From the NCBI GenBank assembly GCA_028275505.1, contig JAPWUP010000005.1:1-56773 (forward strand): a DNA stretch of 56,773 nt, given 5' to 3'. A program made the position numbers and the translations under genes. This DNA is from Bryobacteraceae bacterium (GTDB lineage: Bacteria > Acidobacteriota > Terriglobia > Bryobacterales > Bryobacteraceae). The notes under the pieces are model-generated. The model was not told the DNA's origin. It did not search any database and saw only the letters and a list, made by a program, of their open reading frames with translations. Positions 33,109 to 42,408 of this stretch are shown here, piece by piece. Numbering within the stretch: the stretch's first letter is position 1; each line of letters opens with the position of its first letter.

Positions 33109-35594
33109 CGCTGGGGTCCTCCTCCGGATGATTTTTGCAAATAGTAAGTTTCGCCCGGTTGTGTGGCGAACTCGATGACGCCTTTCCGTTCCTTGGTCTC
33201 CACCACGCGGCCCTGCTGCGTGACGACGCGAACCGGCGTTCCCGGCCACGGATTCACGACCCGGGCCGTTGCGCCTTTCTCGCTGTAAATCTGCACGTCG
33301 CCCACCTGCTTGCCATCCCACGAGGCACTTATCAGGAAAGCTCCCACGGCGCGCAGGCGGTGGAACCGCGCCCGCCCGATGTTCCGGGTATTCGGAAACA
33401 AACGAATGACACCGGAGTAACTTTGCATGAGACACTCGTTGAGCACGGCAGGCAGCGAAAGATTTTCCACCCAGATACCCATTCGCATCATGAAATCGAA
33501 GTCTGTGGTATCGCGATAGCGCCCGCCGATCTGACGGACGCGATCCTGAGCGACGCCGTTGGGCAGAAGGCAGTAGCGCACCTCCTGCTTGAACCAGTCC
33601 AGATCGAGCATCCCGAGCCGGGCACGAATCAAGGGCTGAAAAACGAGGTCATTTCCGCCCTCGAGGCGAACGGTGCGGGCGGTCCGCCGGGCGATCTCCA
33701 GTTCCTGTTGGCCGGTGTCGAGACCAACCTGCTCGCCCGGGAATACCGGGGCCAGCGTGACGGGTATGTTGTAGACGTATTCCGTCGGGGCATCCACCAC
33801 GTCTATCCAGACTTCACCAAAAGGACCGCGAGCCTTGGGATAGGGCGCGACGCGAGACTCGATCTCCAGCCACTGGCGGCGTTCGTCGGAGTCCTGCTTC
33901 AGAATTCGGGCTGCTTCGGCGGCGGCCTTGAACACGAATCGCGCCAGGGCGAGATCCATGATGCAATCGCGGTTCAAGCGGAAATCCACGGTGAATCCCC
34001 AGTTTTCGGGAGATACGGTGGGGATCACATGATAGTAGCCGTCCTCGCCCTTGGTCATGTAAGCGGCCAGAAAGCGGGCGGCTGCGCGCAGCAGCGGGTA
34101 AGCGCGACGCAGGTAACCCTCATCCAGCGTGTAAAGGTAATGCCACCAGAGGCTCTGCACGGTCCAGGGAGTTTCGCAGACTTCGTAACCCCAGGGCGGG
34201 ACGGGATAAGCGATCGTCTTGCTGGGAACCGGGTAGGCAGAGTGCGGAAAGAAAGCGCCTGGCAGCGAAAATTTCTCGCGCGCGAAAGACTCCGCGATGG
34301 GCAGCAGGTTTTCGCATAACTCGACGTAGGGCAGGTGCTGCTCGACGTGATTGGAAGAGAAAACACCCCAGTAGACCTGCTGCGTGTTGTAGTTCATGTG
34401 ATAGTCGCCGTGCCAGGCCGTGCCGATCCGCCCGCTGGTCCAGTTGCCGAACAGCCCGGGTGCGACCTTGCCTTCCCGAAGGCAGCACGCCAGCCAGTAC
34501 TGGTTGTGATACCAGATGCGCTCCAGCTCGCGATCCGCGAATTCTACGGCGGAGCGGGACCAGAACGTGCGCCACCAGGCGGCGGAGGAACGCTGAAGCT
34601 CAGCGACCGGAATCGTCGCCAGGCGGCGTGCCTCGGCCGGGGCCCGGTTCACATTGTCCGGGTCGTCCCGCGTGGTGAAAAGAGTGAGGTCGAGGCGGAA
34701 GGTTTGTGTGTGCCTGCTGGCCAGGAAGACGCGTGCCGAATCGCCCGAGCCGCTTTCGCTTTTCCATTCCCCGTGCAGGCGTCCGCAGAGCGCGAAGCTG
34801 CGGTCCTCGGGGGAGGGCGGCGGGTCGGGTTGCTGATCCGTGGGCGCAATCGCAGGGAAACGTTGCACGCAGACGAACTCCGCATGGTCGGCTTCGCTGC
34901 GGTGACGCAGCTCCGGTGAGGGCAGGCGCGCTTCGCGGTCCGTGTACGGGTAGTAAGCGACCGAAAGGAAGGGGGCGGGTTCGCGCGTGGAGACTGAAAT
35001 GTGACCCGTTTCCTGGTTCACGAAACACAGCACGCGGATGCGCCGAAGCGAGCCGCGCAAATCGTCGTGCTCAAGATCGAGCGTGAGCAGGCCTTCGGAG
35101 ATGTCGAGGACCTGGCGGACCAGGCGAACCATGCGCGAATCCCAGTGGATCCAGACGATGCCGCAGGGCCAGGGACGCGGCCAGGGTTTGGCGTAGGACG
35201 AGCGGACGCGCTGGGTGTACTCGCGGAAGAACTCGATATTGGTTTCCAGATGGAGCATGTCGGGCCGCCCGCGTCGTTTGGCTTCCTCGCTGGCGCGGCG
35301 CCAGAGCTCGAGCAGGTCCTTGAAGTGCAGCACGTGCGGATAGTGATCCTCGCTGACGCGGATGTCCCACGAGTCTTCCTTGCCGATGTGCAAGCCGAGC
35401 GCGTCCGGACGTACGGTGACGCAAAGACCGATGTCTCCGTTACCCAGCAGCATGCCCTCGAAGAAATTAGGCGTCGGAATGTCGCGGACGATGCGATGCC
35501 GGCGCGCGATGCGGACGCCGTCCAGTTGCTGTGCGGGAGCCGGCGCCGCTGCGGCCACTGTGCTTCCCAGAAAGCCTCTTCTCGTGAGCTTCAT
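33105..35594 (-). CDS. GH95-like secreted glycosidase
   Basis: 829 residues. A Tat-type signal (MKLTRRGFLGSTVAAAAPAPA) is followed by an N-terminal beta-sandwich with MLLGNGDIGLCV and GKEDSWD. Then comes an alpha/alpha-barrel with GTAWHGDYHMNYNTQQVYW (about residues 390-410) and the C-terminal segment SYSGVIRLFPNT. These match the layout and the conserved Asn-rich segment of family GH95 (alpha-L-fucosidase and alpha-L-galactosidase). Sequence similarity looks distant, so substrate is uncertain. The ATG has GGAGAGGAAG upstream. It sits 16 bases after the PfkB kinase gene and overlaps the sulfatase by four bases. Confidence 0.78.
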   Translation of the reverse strand: MKLTRRGFLGSTVAAAAPAPAQQLDGVRIARRHRIVRDIPTPNFFEGMLLGNGDIGLCVTVRPDALGLHIGKEDSWDIRVSEDHYPHVLHFKDLLELWRRASEEAKRRGRPDMLHLETNIEFFREYTQRVRSSYAKPWPRPWPCGIVWIHWDSRMVRLVRQVLDISEGLLTLDLEHDDLRGSLRRIRVLCFVNQETGHISVSTREPAPFLSVAYYPYTDREARLPSPELRHRSEADHAEFVCVQRFPAIAPTDQQPDPPPSPEDRSFALCGRLHGEWKSESGSGDSARVFLASRHTQTFRLDLTLFTTRDDPDNVNRAPAEARRLATIPVAELQRSSAAWWRTFWSRSAVEFADRELERIWYHNQYWLACCLREGKVAPGLFGNWTSGRIGTAWHGDYHMNYNTQQVYWGVFSSNHVEQHLPYVELCENLLPIAESFAREKFSLPGAFFPHSAYPVPSKTIAYPVPPWGYEVCETPWTVQSLWWHYLYTLDEGYLRRAYPLLRAAARFLAAYMTKGEDGYYHVIPTVSPENWGFTVDFRLNRDCIMDLALARFVFKAAAEAARILKQDSDERRQWLEIESRVAPYPKARGPFGEVWIDVVDAPTEYVYNIPVTLAPVFPGEQVGLDTGQQELEIARRTARTVRLEGGNDLVFQPLIRARLGMLDLDWFKQEVRYCLLPNGVAQDRVRQIGGRYRDTTDFDFMMRMGIWVENLSLPAVLNECLMQSYSGVIRLFPNTRNIGRARFHRLRAVGAFLISASWDGKQVGDVQIYSEKGATARVVNPWPGTPVRVVTQQGRVVETKERKGVIEFATQPGETYYLQKSSGGGPQR

Positions 35595-35610
35595 AACTTC
35601 CTCTCCGCAT

Positions 35611-36495
35611 TCAACCGAGCGCCCAGCACTCTTCAGGGGTCCAGTCGGGCACAGCGCCCGGGCGCGCGGCGATCAGCGCCCCCACACGGTTGGCGAAATC
35701 GGCGATCTTGCCCAGAGGCCAGCCGGAGTCGAGGCCGTGCAGGAAGGCCGCGGCGAAGGCATCTCCTGCTCCCACGGTGTCCACTACTTGCACGCGGTAG
35801 CCTGGCGCCTCGACCCAATCGCCCTGCCTCCAAATCGCGCAGCCTTCCGCTCCGCGCGTGATGGCGACGGCCTCCCAGCCGTAAGCATTCGCAAAGCGCT
35901 CGGCGAACTCGGCGAGGTCACGACAAGATTGGTCGTACATGCGCTGGATTTCGACCGCCTCGGCGTCGTTCAGCTTGACCACGTCGGCTGCCTTCATGAG
36001 TTCCTCGACGAGTTCTGCGGTGTAATTCTGCTTGCGCAGGTTGATGTCATAGAAGCGGCGCGTGTCGGGCAGGGCGTCCATAAGCCGGCGGGTCAGACCG
36101 CGCGCCTGGGGACGCATGGAGTGGAGGGTCCCGAAGCAGAGCCATTGTGGGCGCCAGGCGGAAAGTTCAGCCAGATCGCTGTCGCTCAGCGTGACAAAGT
36201 CGTAGGCAGCGGGACGGTGAATCGTGAAATCCGGCTGTCCGGCAGCGTCGAGCCAGACCGATACCCACCCGGTAGGCTGTCCCCCAATGACTTGAACGAA
36301 CCGCGAGGGCAAGTCGAGCTCGCGCATGCGGTCGAGCGCCGCGCGCCCCCGGGCGTCATCCCCGACGGCGCTGATGAAGTAGACCTCGTGTCCCAGCTTT
36401 CGCGCATGAGCCGCGAGGTTGAAGACGGCGCCGCCCAAGTGCTCGGAGTCCGAGAAAACGTCCCACAGAATTTCGCCGACCGCTGCGATCTTCAT
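35611..36495 (-). CDS. PfkB-family sugar kinase
   Basis: 294 residues, ribokinase fold. The N-terminal GEILWDVF and GGAVFNLAAHARKLG bind the sugar. The C-terminal signature DTVGAGDAFAAAFLHGLDSG carries the catalytic Asp (GAGD) and the anion hole. Fructokinase-like members look like this, but sugar specificity cannot be read from the sequence. It is first in the operon with the GH95-like glycosidase and the sulfatase, so it may phosphorylate the monosaccharide released by them. The start ATG has GGGAGC about 13 bases upstream, a weak ribosome site. Confidence 0.9.
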   Translation of the reverse strand: MKIAAVGEILWDVFSDSEHLGGAVFNLAAHARKLGHEVYFISAVGDDARGRAALDRMRELDLPSRFVQVIGGQPTGWVSVWLDAAGQPDFTIHRPAAYDFVTLSDSDLAELSAWRPQWLCFGTLHSMRPQARGLTRRLMDALPDTRRFYDINLRKQNYTAELVEELMKAADVVKLNDAEAVEIQRMYDQSCRDLAEFAERFANAYGWEAVAITRGAEGCAIWRQGDWVEAPGYRVQVVDTVGAGDAFAAAFLHGLDSGWPLGKIADFANRVGALIAARPGAVPDWTPEECWALG

Positions 36496-36545
36496 GGCCG
36501 CGCCCGCAAGCTCCCTATGCTAACAACCTGCGGGCGGGCCGGGGT

Positions 36546-36746
36546 TCAGGCGCCGGTCAGGGAGCGCAAGAGCCGCGCGGGCAGCAGGATCAAGGCTCGA
36601 ATGAGCTCAAGCACGCCTTCAACCGCGATCCCCAGGATCCGGAAAGGCAGAAGCAAGAGCCAGACCAGAGGGTAGAGAATCAACGCAGCCAGCGCCAGCG
36701 GCCAGCAAAGCACCAGTAGAATCAGCCAAGCAAGGAAAGTGAACAT
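36546..36746 (-). CDS. Small hydrophobic membrane protein
   Basis: 66 residues from the ATG at 36746, which is preceded by GAGGAGG six bases away; the longer track ORF begins in the S46 gene and is rejected. Two hydrophobic helices (FLAWLILLVLCWPLALAALIL, then LVWLLLLPFRILGIAV) and an amphipathic basic tail (ALILLPARLLRSL). No motif is recognised. It follows the S46 peptidase gene by 40 bases on the same strand and could be cotranscribed. Function unknown. Confidence 0.6.
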   Translation of the reverse strand: MFTFLAWLILLVLCWPLALAALILYPLVWLLLLPFRILGIAVEGVLELIRALILLPARLLRSLTGA

Positions 36747-36786
36747 GCCTCCTCGTCGTGATACGGAGCCGCCGACGCCAGGTTCC

Positions 36787-38859
36787 CTACTTGAAACCCA
36801 GCTCGGCGAGGAGCCTTTGCGCTCGGTAGACCTTGTCCAGGGCCTCGATGATTGCCTGCGAGGCAACGTGGACCGAGCGGGCCTGCTCTTCGGTGTAGAC
36901 GAAACGATTCGGCAGGCTCTCGAGGTTGCCGTCGAAGAGGATGCCTACGATCTCGCCCCTGGTGTTGACCGTGGGGCTGCCGGAGTTGCCGCCGTGCGTG
37001 TCCGCGGTGGAGACGAAGTTGAACGGCGTTTTCAGGTTCAGCCGGGAGCGCGCTTCGAGCCAGCGTTTGGGCAACCGGTATGGCGGCTTGCCGGTGGCCC
37101 GTTTGTAGAGGCCTTCGAAAGTCGTAGCGTAAGGGACCCAGCGCCCTTTGGAATCCTTGTAACCTTTCACCGCGCCGTAGGTGAGGCGCAGCGTGAAAGT
37201 GGCGTCGGGGTAGGCTTCCTGGCCGAAAATGGCGAAGCGGGCCTGCGCGATTTTGGCCGCGCTGGAGTTGAGAACCGCCTCGACTTCGTCCTCGAACCGT
37301 TTGCGCAAGCTGCGCGCGGGAGCGTCCAGGATGCGCGCCAGCCGGATCATCCCGTCGTCCGAGCGGCGCGTGGCCTCAGCATCGGCGGCCAGGCGCTTGC
37401 GCTCAGCGATATCCTTGAGCCGACTCGTGCTTACGTACTCCTGTGCCGCCTGTTGCGGCGAGCGGCCGTTGAGAATGGCTTTCACCACCGGGTCTTCGGC
37501 CCCCAGTTCGTTGCGGAGGAACTCGAAGTAATCGGTCAGCACGGCCACTTCCATCGAGTCGGTGATGGGCGCGGGCGAGTAAAGCTGCTGCTCGAGACTG
37601 GGCAACGCCGAGTCGCGATACTCTCGCAACCTCTGGTCGTTAGGCTTGAGGCGTTCTTCGGATAACCGCAGGACGTCGCGTGCGATGCGTAGCAGGTCGG
37701 TCCCGCGATGCGGGCTGAACTCCAGTAGCCAGTAGCTCTTGTAGTAATCGCGGAACTTCTGATAGGCGCCGGCCACAGCGTCCCAGGCGTTGCCGAAGCG
37801 GGCGCGACGGTCGGGATCCGCCTCCACGGCCGCGCGCAGCTTGCGTTCCTCGGCGCGCTTCAGTTCCATGATCTTCGGGTTGCGCAAACCGGCGAGGAAG
37901 CCCGTATAAGCCTTGTAACTGTTCTGCTGCGAGAAGAGATTGTCATGGGCGATGCGCTCGTTATCCGGGCTCTGGGCGCTGTATTTTTCCAGCGTTCGGA
38001 TCAGGGACGCCAGCCGACGGTGAATCAACGGGTAGTAATGATCACGCATGAATTCCAGTTGCGCCACCGTCATGAGCCTGCCCGTAGTGCCAGGATTGCC
38101 CGAGACAAAAATGAGCTCTCCTTCCTTTACTCCTTCGCGGCTGAAGGAAAGATAGTGAGGTGTCCGCGCGGGCTTGCCGTTTTCGTAGGCGCGCAGGAAG
38201 GCGATGTCCAGGCAGAAACGCGGGTAAGTGAAGTTATCGGGATCCCCGCCGAAGAAGCCTATTTCCGACTCGGGAGCGAATACCATGCGCAAGTCGGTAT
38301 ATTTCTTGTACTCGTAAAGGTGGTAACGTCCACCGGAGTACAGGGTGACGACGTCGCAGCGGTTGCCGGTTGCGGAAGCGCACTCTTTCTCGATGCGCGC
38401 GATCTCGGCAAGTCGCTGGCGGAGCGCTTCGGCGTCGGACGCGCCGGGTCGCGCGGCGGCCGTGACCCGGTCGGTCACGTCCTGGATCCGCACGAGCTGG
38501 TTGGCCTCCAGATCGGGGCAGGGCTTCTCATCGGCCTGCGTCGGCGCCCAGAAACCGTTGACCACGTAGTTGTGCTCGGCCGTGCTCAGTTTTTGCAAGC
38601 AATCCAGGGCCACGTGATGGTTGGTGAAGATCAGGCCGTCGGGGGAAACGAACGAGCCGGAAGCGCCCACGCGCAGGGAGGCCAGCCGGAGCCGGTCCAG
38701 GAACTGATCGGTAATCTGAAAGCCGTATTTGGCAGTCAGGCGCTGCTTGGGAAACGCTTCGAACAGCCACAGGCCCTCGTCGGCTCTCAGGGCTAGCGAG
38801 GCCCACAGGATCAGAGCGAAGGAGAGAAGCAACGCACGGCGGGTTCTCATGCTTTCCAT
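36787..38859 (-). CDS. S46-family dipeptidyl-peptidase (DPP7-like)
   Basis: 690 residues, with a signal peptide (MRTRRALLLSFALILWASLALRA). The catalytic triad of family S46 is visible: His in IFTNHHVALDC, Asp in the segment GDPDNFTYPRFCLDIAF, and Ser in THGGNSGSPTVNTRG. The segment GILFDGNLES has Gly where the acidic-specific DPP11 enzymes carry Arg, which points to DPP7-like preference for hydrophobic P1 residues; this subsite reading is inference. It releases dipeptides from oligopeptide N-termini in the periplasm and could work with the M14 carboxypeptidase. The ATG at 38859 and the one three codons later are both possible starts; neither has a strong ribosome site. Confidence 0.92.
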   Translation of the reverse strand: MESMRTRRALLLSFALILWASLALRADEGLWLFEAFPKQRLTAKYGFQITDQFLDRLRLASLRVGASGSFVSPDGLIFTNHHVALDCLQKLSTAEHNYVVNGFWAPTQADEKPCPDLEANQLVRIQDVTDRVTAAARPGASDAEALRQRLAEIARIEKECASATGNRCDVVTLYSGGRYHLYEYKKYTDLRMVFAPESEIGFFGGDPDNFTYPRFCLDIAFLRAYENGKPARTPHYLSFSREGVKEGELIFVSGNPGTTGRLMTVAQLEFMRDHYYPLIHRRLASLIRTLEKYSAQSPDNERIAHDNLFSQQNSYKAYTGFLAGLRNPKIMELKRAEERKLRAAVEADPDRRARFGNAWDAVAGAYQKFRDYYKSYWLLEFSPHRGTDLLRIARDVLRLSEERLKPNDQRLREYRDSALPSLEQQLYSPAPITDSMEVAVLTDYFEFLRNELGAEDPVVKAILNGRSPQQAAQEYVSTSRLKDIAERKRLAADAEATRRSDDGMIRLARILDAPARSLRKRFEDEVEAVLNSSAAKIAQARFAIFGQEAYPDATFTLRLTYGAVKGYKDSKGRWVPYATTFEGLYKRATGKPPYRLPKRWLEARSRLNLKTPFNFVSTADTHGGNSGSPTVNTRGEIVGILFDGNLESLPNRFVYTEEQARSVHVASQAIIEALDKVYRAQRLLAELGFK

Positions 38860-38912
38860 TGTGACGGATCAACTGGGCGTCGCGCAGCCGCCAAGGGCAG
38901 GAACCCGGTTTG

Positions 38913-40220
38913 TCAATCGAGGAAGCCCAGGTTGCGGGGCTCGAAGTTTGCCAGGTTCGGGAAGACGTTGGTCAGTTCTTCAGCGGGAACGCCGAACCAA
39001 CTGGCCAGAGTGGCGCCGTATTGATCGAGCGAGGTAGTGGGAATCCAGACGCCTCGCCCGGTGGCGTCATCCGGGCCGTTGAGCGCCACGGTGGGGTACG
39101 TCCCGTAAAGCGTGCCGCCCTTGACCGCGCCGCCGAGCACGAAGTGGTGCGCTCCCCAGCCGTGATCGGAACCGGCGTTGGCGTTGGCGTTGAGCGTTCG
39201 CCCGAACTCGCTGGCGGTAAACGTGACCACGCGGTCCGCCAGCCCCATTTCTTCGGTGGCCTGGTAGAAAGCAGCCAGTGCGGCGTTCAGCTGGGTCATG
39301 AGCGGAGCGTGGGAAGTCAACAGGCTGACGTGATGGTCCCAACCGCCCAGCGATGCAAAAAAGATCTGGCGCGTGGCGCCCAGTTCCCGTCGCGCGTGGA
39401 TCAAACGGGCGATCTGCTCCATTTGCCGGCCCAGCGTCGTTGCCGGGAAGGGAGTTTTCAGAGGGCTGTTCCCGGTGAGGAGCCGCGTGAGGGTTTGCGA
39501 AATGCGCAAGCCCTCCTTGACTCTGAGATTGGCGGTCCGCACCAGAATCCTCTGGTCCTCGAGGTCGAGAATTTCCAGGAAGGCCTGCAAGCGCGCCTGA
39601 TGCTCGCGTGTGTTGCTGAAGCCGGTCAAGGAAGGCGGGGCGCCGGCATTGAGCGCCATGGACCGCACGCGTTCTCCGTTCAGAAACGTGGCGCTACCGC
39701 CCAGCGACAGGAGGCTGAACTCGCCTGTGGGGACCCGGTCGCCAACACGTCCGCCCCAGCCGGTGCGTGCGTTGCCGCGCAGATCCGCGGTCTGCCAGAG
39801 CAACTGCTGGTCGGAATGGGAGAACAGGTTCACGGGCAGCGGCGCCAGGCGCTGACGGTACTCGTCCCGGGTCGTAGGTCGCACCAGCACGCCGACGTTC
39901 GCGATCACAGCCACGCGGCGCTGGTTGTAAAGCTTCTGGATCTCGGTGAGTTGGGGATGCAGGCCGTAAGTGGCCCCGCGCGCTTCGATGGGCAGCAGGC
40001 TTTGTTGGGCGAGGGCCAGAGGCCCGCGGGAAGCCTGGTAGCTGCGGAAGGGTTCCGGATCCAGAGGCGCGACCGTGTTGTTGCAGTCGTTGCCGCCGAA
40101 CAGGAACACGCACACCAAAGCGCGGTAATCATCGCCTTGCGCTGCCAGCGGCAGGAGCGCGAAGCGCTCCCAGACCGCGGCCGCCGTGCCCATGCGGAGA
40201 AAAGTTCTGCGCGTCAGCAT
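38913..40220 (-). CDS. DUF1501-family protein
   Basis: 435 residues. Tat-type signal MLTRRTFLRMGTAAAVW. The body matches the DUF1501 family, distantly related to sulfatase/alkaline phosphatase folds: VCVFLFGGNDCNNTVAP, GGWDHHVSLLTSHAPLMTQL and TFTASEFGRTLNANANAGSDHGWGAHHFVLGG. The ATG has AGGAGG upstream. It lies 12 bases after the DUF1800 stop. DUF1501 and DUF1800 genes occur as an adjacent pair in many Acidobacteria, Planctomycetes and Proteobacteria. Their job is not established. Confidence 0.93.
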   Translation of the reverse strand: MLTRRTFLRMGTAAAVWERFALLPLAAQGDDYRALVCVFLFGGNDCNNTVAPLDPEPFRSYQASRGPLALAQQSLLPIEARGATYGLHPQLTEIQKLYNQRRVAVIANVGVLVRPTTRDEYRQRLAPLPVNLFSHSDQQLLWQTADLRGNARTGWGGRVGDRVPTGEFSLLSLGGSATFLNGERVRSMALNAGAPPSLTGFSNTREHQARLQAFLEILDLEDQRILVRTANLRVKEGLRISQTLTRLLTGNSPLKTPFPATTLGRQMEQIARLIHARRELGATRQIFFASLGGWDHHVSLLTSHAPLMTQLNAALAAFYQATEEMGLADRVVTFTASEFGRTLNANANAGSDHGWGAHHFVLGGAVKGGTLYGTYPTVALNGPDDATGRGVWIPTTSLDQYGATLASWFGVPAEELTNVFPNLANFEPRNLGFLD

Positions 40221-40232
40221 GCCAGCCTCCTG

Positions 40233-42029
40233 TCAATCCTGCACCTGGTAACGATACGAAGCGGCCACCAGGTATGTGGCCGTCTGGGCTTGCAACCCGG
40301 GATCTGCAATCCAGTCCAGGGCGATGAGGATACGATCGCGCATGGGTTCATCCATGCGTCCAAACAGCAGGCCGCGGTTGAGGGCCTCCGTCAAATACCA
40401 CTTGTGAACCGAGGCAAGCTCGATGAGCGGCGTCAGATCCACGTTCACCGCAGGGCCGAGGCGCTGGAAGACGACCGCGTCCGCGAAGTTGGCCCGGATC
40501 AGCGCCGTTGCGGGAGTGAGGATTTCGAGCTCGGGGGCATAGAGACCATCCAGCTCGGGCGGCTGGTAAAGCAGCGAATAGTAATTGAAGACCGAAGGAG
40601 CGAAAAACAGATTCTGGCCCATCGAGGCAGACCACGAAGGCAGGTTGTTGGCTTCGGCGACGGAAGCTCCCAGAGCGCGCAGCAATGCAGCGATGTAGAG
40701 CGCCGGTTCCCGGAGGTGTCCGAACTCGGGAGGGTTGTTCTGCGTGTCCCCGCGCCGGGCCTCGGGATCCAGAAGGATCGCCTTGACCACTGCTTTCAGG
40801 TCACCCCGTTCGCCCCGCGCGTTGGCGTTGAAGGCGCTCGCCACGCGAGCAACATAGGCCGGACTGGGATTGCTGGTAACCAGGGCGCGGATGAGTCGCT
40901 GCGCCACGAAAGGCCCTACATTGGGATGACGGAACAGGTGTTGCAACGCATCGTCGAGGTCCTTTTCCGCGCTCTGGCCGGCGGGTATGACATAGCCGTC
41001 CAGTAACTCCTTGGCGCCGGTGTCATGGTTGCTCTGTGTCGCAACCATGCGTCCCTCGTAATAGGCGGGATTGGTCGCTGCCGGCGGCCGTCCGGGCGTT
41101 GGGGGGTAAGTCCACCCGGTAAAAACGCGCGCCAGGTTTTCGATCGTTTTCTGGTTGTAAGTCGGAACGGGTACGCCGTCCGCATCCAGCACGGGAGTGC
41201 CGTCCAGATTCAGGCGCACTGTGCCGATCGTGAAAAGTTGCATGATCTCGCGCGCGTAGTTCTCGTTCGGACTGATGCCCCGCGCCGGGTTGGCCTTGGC
41301 GTTGTTCACCATGTCCAGATACCGGCCCATGGTGGGATTCAACGTAATTTCTTTCATCAGGGTGAGGTAGTTATCGAACGCCAGCCGGTGCAAGAGGCGC
41401 AGATACGGCGTCATCATGCGAGCCTGACCCGTCTTCAGGCCGGAGACCACCCAGATCTGATGCAGGGCGAAGGCCACGCGCTGGCGCAACTGGTCCTCGC
41501 CGTTGATCGCGTTATAGAAGAAACGGCGTTGCAGCGGGGTGAGCGACTGATTGGCGTCTTCCTCCGGCACCGGCGGATAGTCCGACATCGGAGCCTGGAA
41601 TTGTTCCTCGATCCATCGCTCGAAGCCGAGCTGTCGCACGCGCACCAGGCTCTCGGGACTGGGGCCCCAGGCCGCCTGTTCCAGGAATCGCGCCGCGGCG
41701 CGCCACGAAACCACCGCGCCCGGCACCTGGACCTCCACAACCGCGCGCGTGGAGCCACCGCTGGGATTGCGCACTTCGACCACGGCAAGGCCGCCGAAAG
41801 TGAATTTGAGCGGCGCCTCGATAAGCACGCGGCCCGAGGATGCTTCGCTCACGACCGCCTGCTTGCCTCCTACACGCACGACCGCGCCCGGCTCCAAGCC
41901 ATCCGCCTGTAACTCGATGAACACGGCGCCGCCAGGCTGCGCGGAGGCCTCGAGTTTCCTGACCACGACTTCCGCCGGCAGGGTGGCGACGGCAACTAGG
42001 AAGGAGAGAAACCACTGGGCAGGCTTCAT
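40233..42029 (-). CDS. DUF1800-family secreted protein
   Basis: 598 residues from ATG 42029, which has GGAGGGG upstream and starts a signal peptide (MKPAQWFLSFLVAVATLPA); the track start 72 bases upstream lacks both. Residues about 25-110 form an IPT/TIG-like beta domain (FIELQADGLEPGAVVRVGGK). After it comes the DUF1800 region: ARFLEQAAWGPSPES, QRVAFALHQIWVVSG, then a catalytic-looking NENYAREIMQLFTIG and VARVFTGWTY. DUF1800 proteins are exported helical proteins of unknown function that pair with DUF1501, which follows here. A promoter TTGAAA-18-TACTAT lies 43-72 bases upstream of the start. Confidence 0.92.
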   Translation of the reverse strand: MKPAQWFLSFLVAVATLPAEVVVRKLEASAQPGGAVFIELQADGLEPGAVVRVGGKQAVVSEASSGRVLIEAPLKFTFGGLAVVEVRNPSGGSTRAVVEVQVPGAVVSWRAAARFLEQAAWGPSPESLVRVRQLGFERWIEEQFQAPMSDYPPVPEEDANQSLTPLQRRFFYNAINGEDQLRQRVAFALHQIWVVSGLKTGQARMMTPYLRLLHRLAFDNYLTLMKEITLNPTMGRYLDMVNNAKANPARGISPNENYAREIMQLFTIGTVRLNLDGTPVLDADGVPVPTYNQKTIENLARVFTGWTYPPTPGRPPAATNPAYYEGRMVATQSNHDTGAKELLDGYVIPAGQSAEKDLDDALQHLFRHPNVGPFVAQRLIRALVTSNPSPAYVARVASAFNANARGERGDLKAVVKAILLDPEARRGDTQNNPPEFGHLREPALYIAALLRALGASVAEANNLPSWSASMGQNLFFAPSVFNYYSLLYQPPELDGLYAPELEILTPATALIRANFADAVVFQRLGPAVNVDLTPLIELASVHKWYLTEALNRGLLFGRMDEPMRDRILIALDWIADPGLQAQTATYLVAASYRYQVQD

Positions 42030-42071
42030 AGCGCCCCTCCGAGTCTCACCCTTGGGACGATGACGACGGTG

Positions 42072-42101
42072 ATAGTAGCACAGAGGCGGATCGGATTTCA
42101 A
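42072..42101 (-). promoter_or_regulatory. Promoter of the DUF1800-DUF1501 operon
   Basis: On the minus strand TTGAAA (42101-42096), an 18-base spacer and TACTAT (42077-42072). Start expected near 42065, giving a leader of about 36 bases with the GGAGGGG ribosome site. Confidence 0.55.
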
Positions 42102-42160
42102 GTAGCGAGTTCAAGTTCCGTTGCCCTAGCCTCTGGTAAGTCGAACGCCTGAGGTCCAAC

Positions 42161-42237
42161 TGGTGGGCGGTAGAGGACTCGAACCTCTGACCTTCTGCTT
42201 GTAAGGCAGACGCTCTGACCAGCTGAGCTAACCGCCC
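42161..42237 (-). tRNA. tRNA-Val (anticodon UAC)
   Basis: Full cloverleaf on the minus strand: acceptor GGGCGGT/ACCGCCC, D arm GCTC/GAGC, anticodon stem TCTGC/GCAGA with loop CTTACAA, T arm AGAGG-TTCGAGT-CCTCT, discriminator A and encoded CCA. The anticodon TAC reads GUA and related valine codons. It lies 64 bases downstream of tRNA-Leu and is probably on the same transcript as secG. Confidence 0.96.
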
Positions 42238-42301
42238 TAGGATACCTTTACGAATGTACCACGGTGGTGCGCCGTTGGACGGGGGCGAAGCACATGAGGG
42301 A

Positions 42302-42388
42302 TGGTGCGGAGAGGGGGACTCGAACCCCCACGGGATTGCTCCCGCTAGCACCTCAAGCTAGTGCGTCTGCCAGTTCCGCCACCTCCGC
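42302..42388 (-). tRNA. tRNA-Leu (anticodon GAG)
   Basis: Class II tRNA on the minus strand: acceptor GCGGAGG/TCTCCGC, anticodon stem CTAGC/GCTAG with loop TTGAGGT, a long variable arm (CGGGAGCAATCCCG), T arm GGGGG-TTCGAGT-CCCCC, discriminator A and encoded CCA. It starts 20 bases after the secG stop. The order secG then tRNA-Leu(GAG) also occurs in Escherichia coli (secG-leuU). Confidence 0.96.
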
Positions 42389-42408
42389 ATCCATCAGAAC
42401 CTTCGAGG

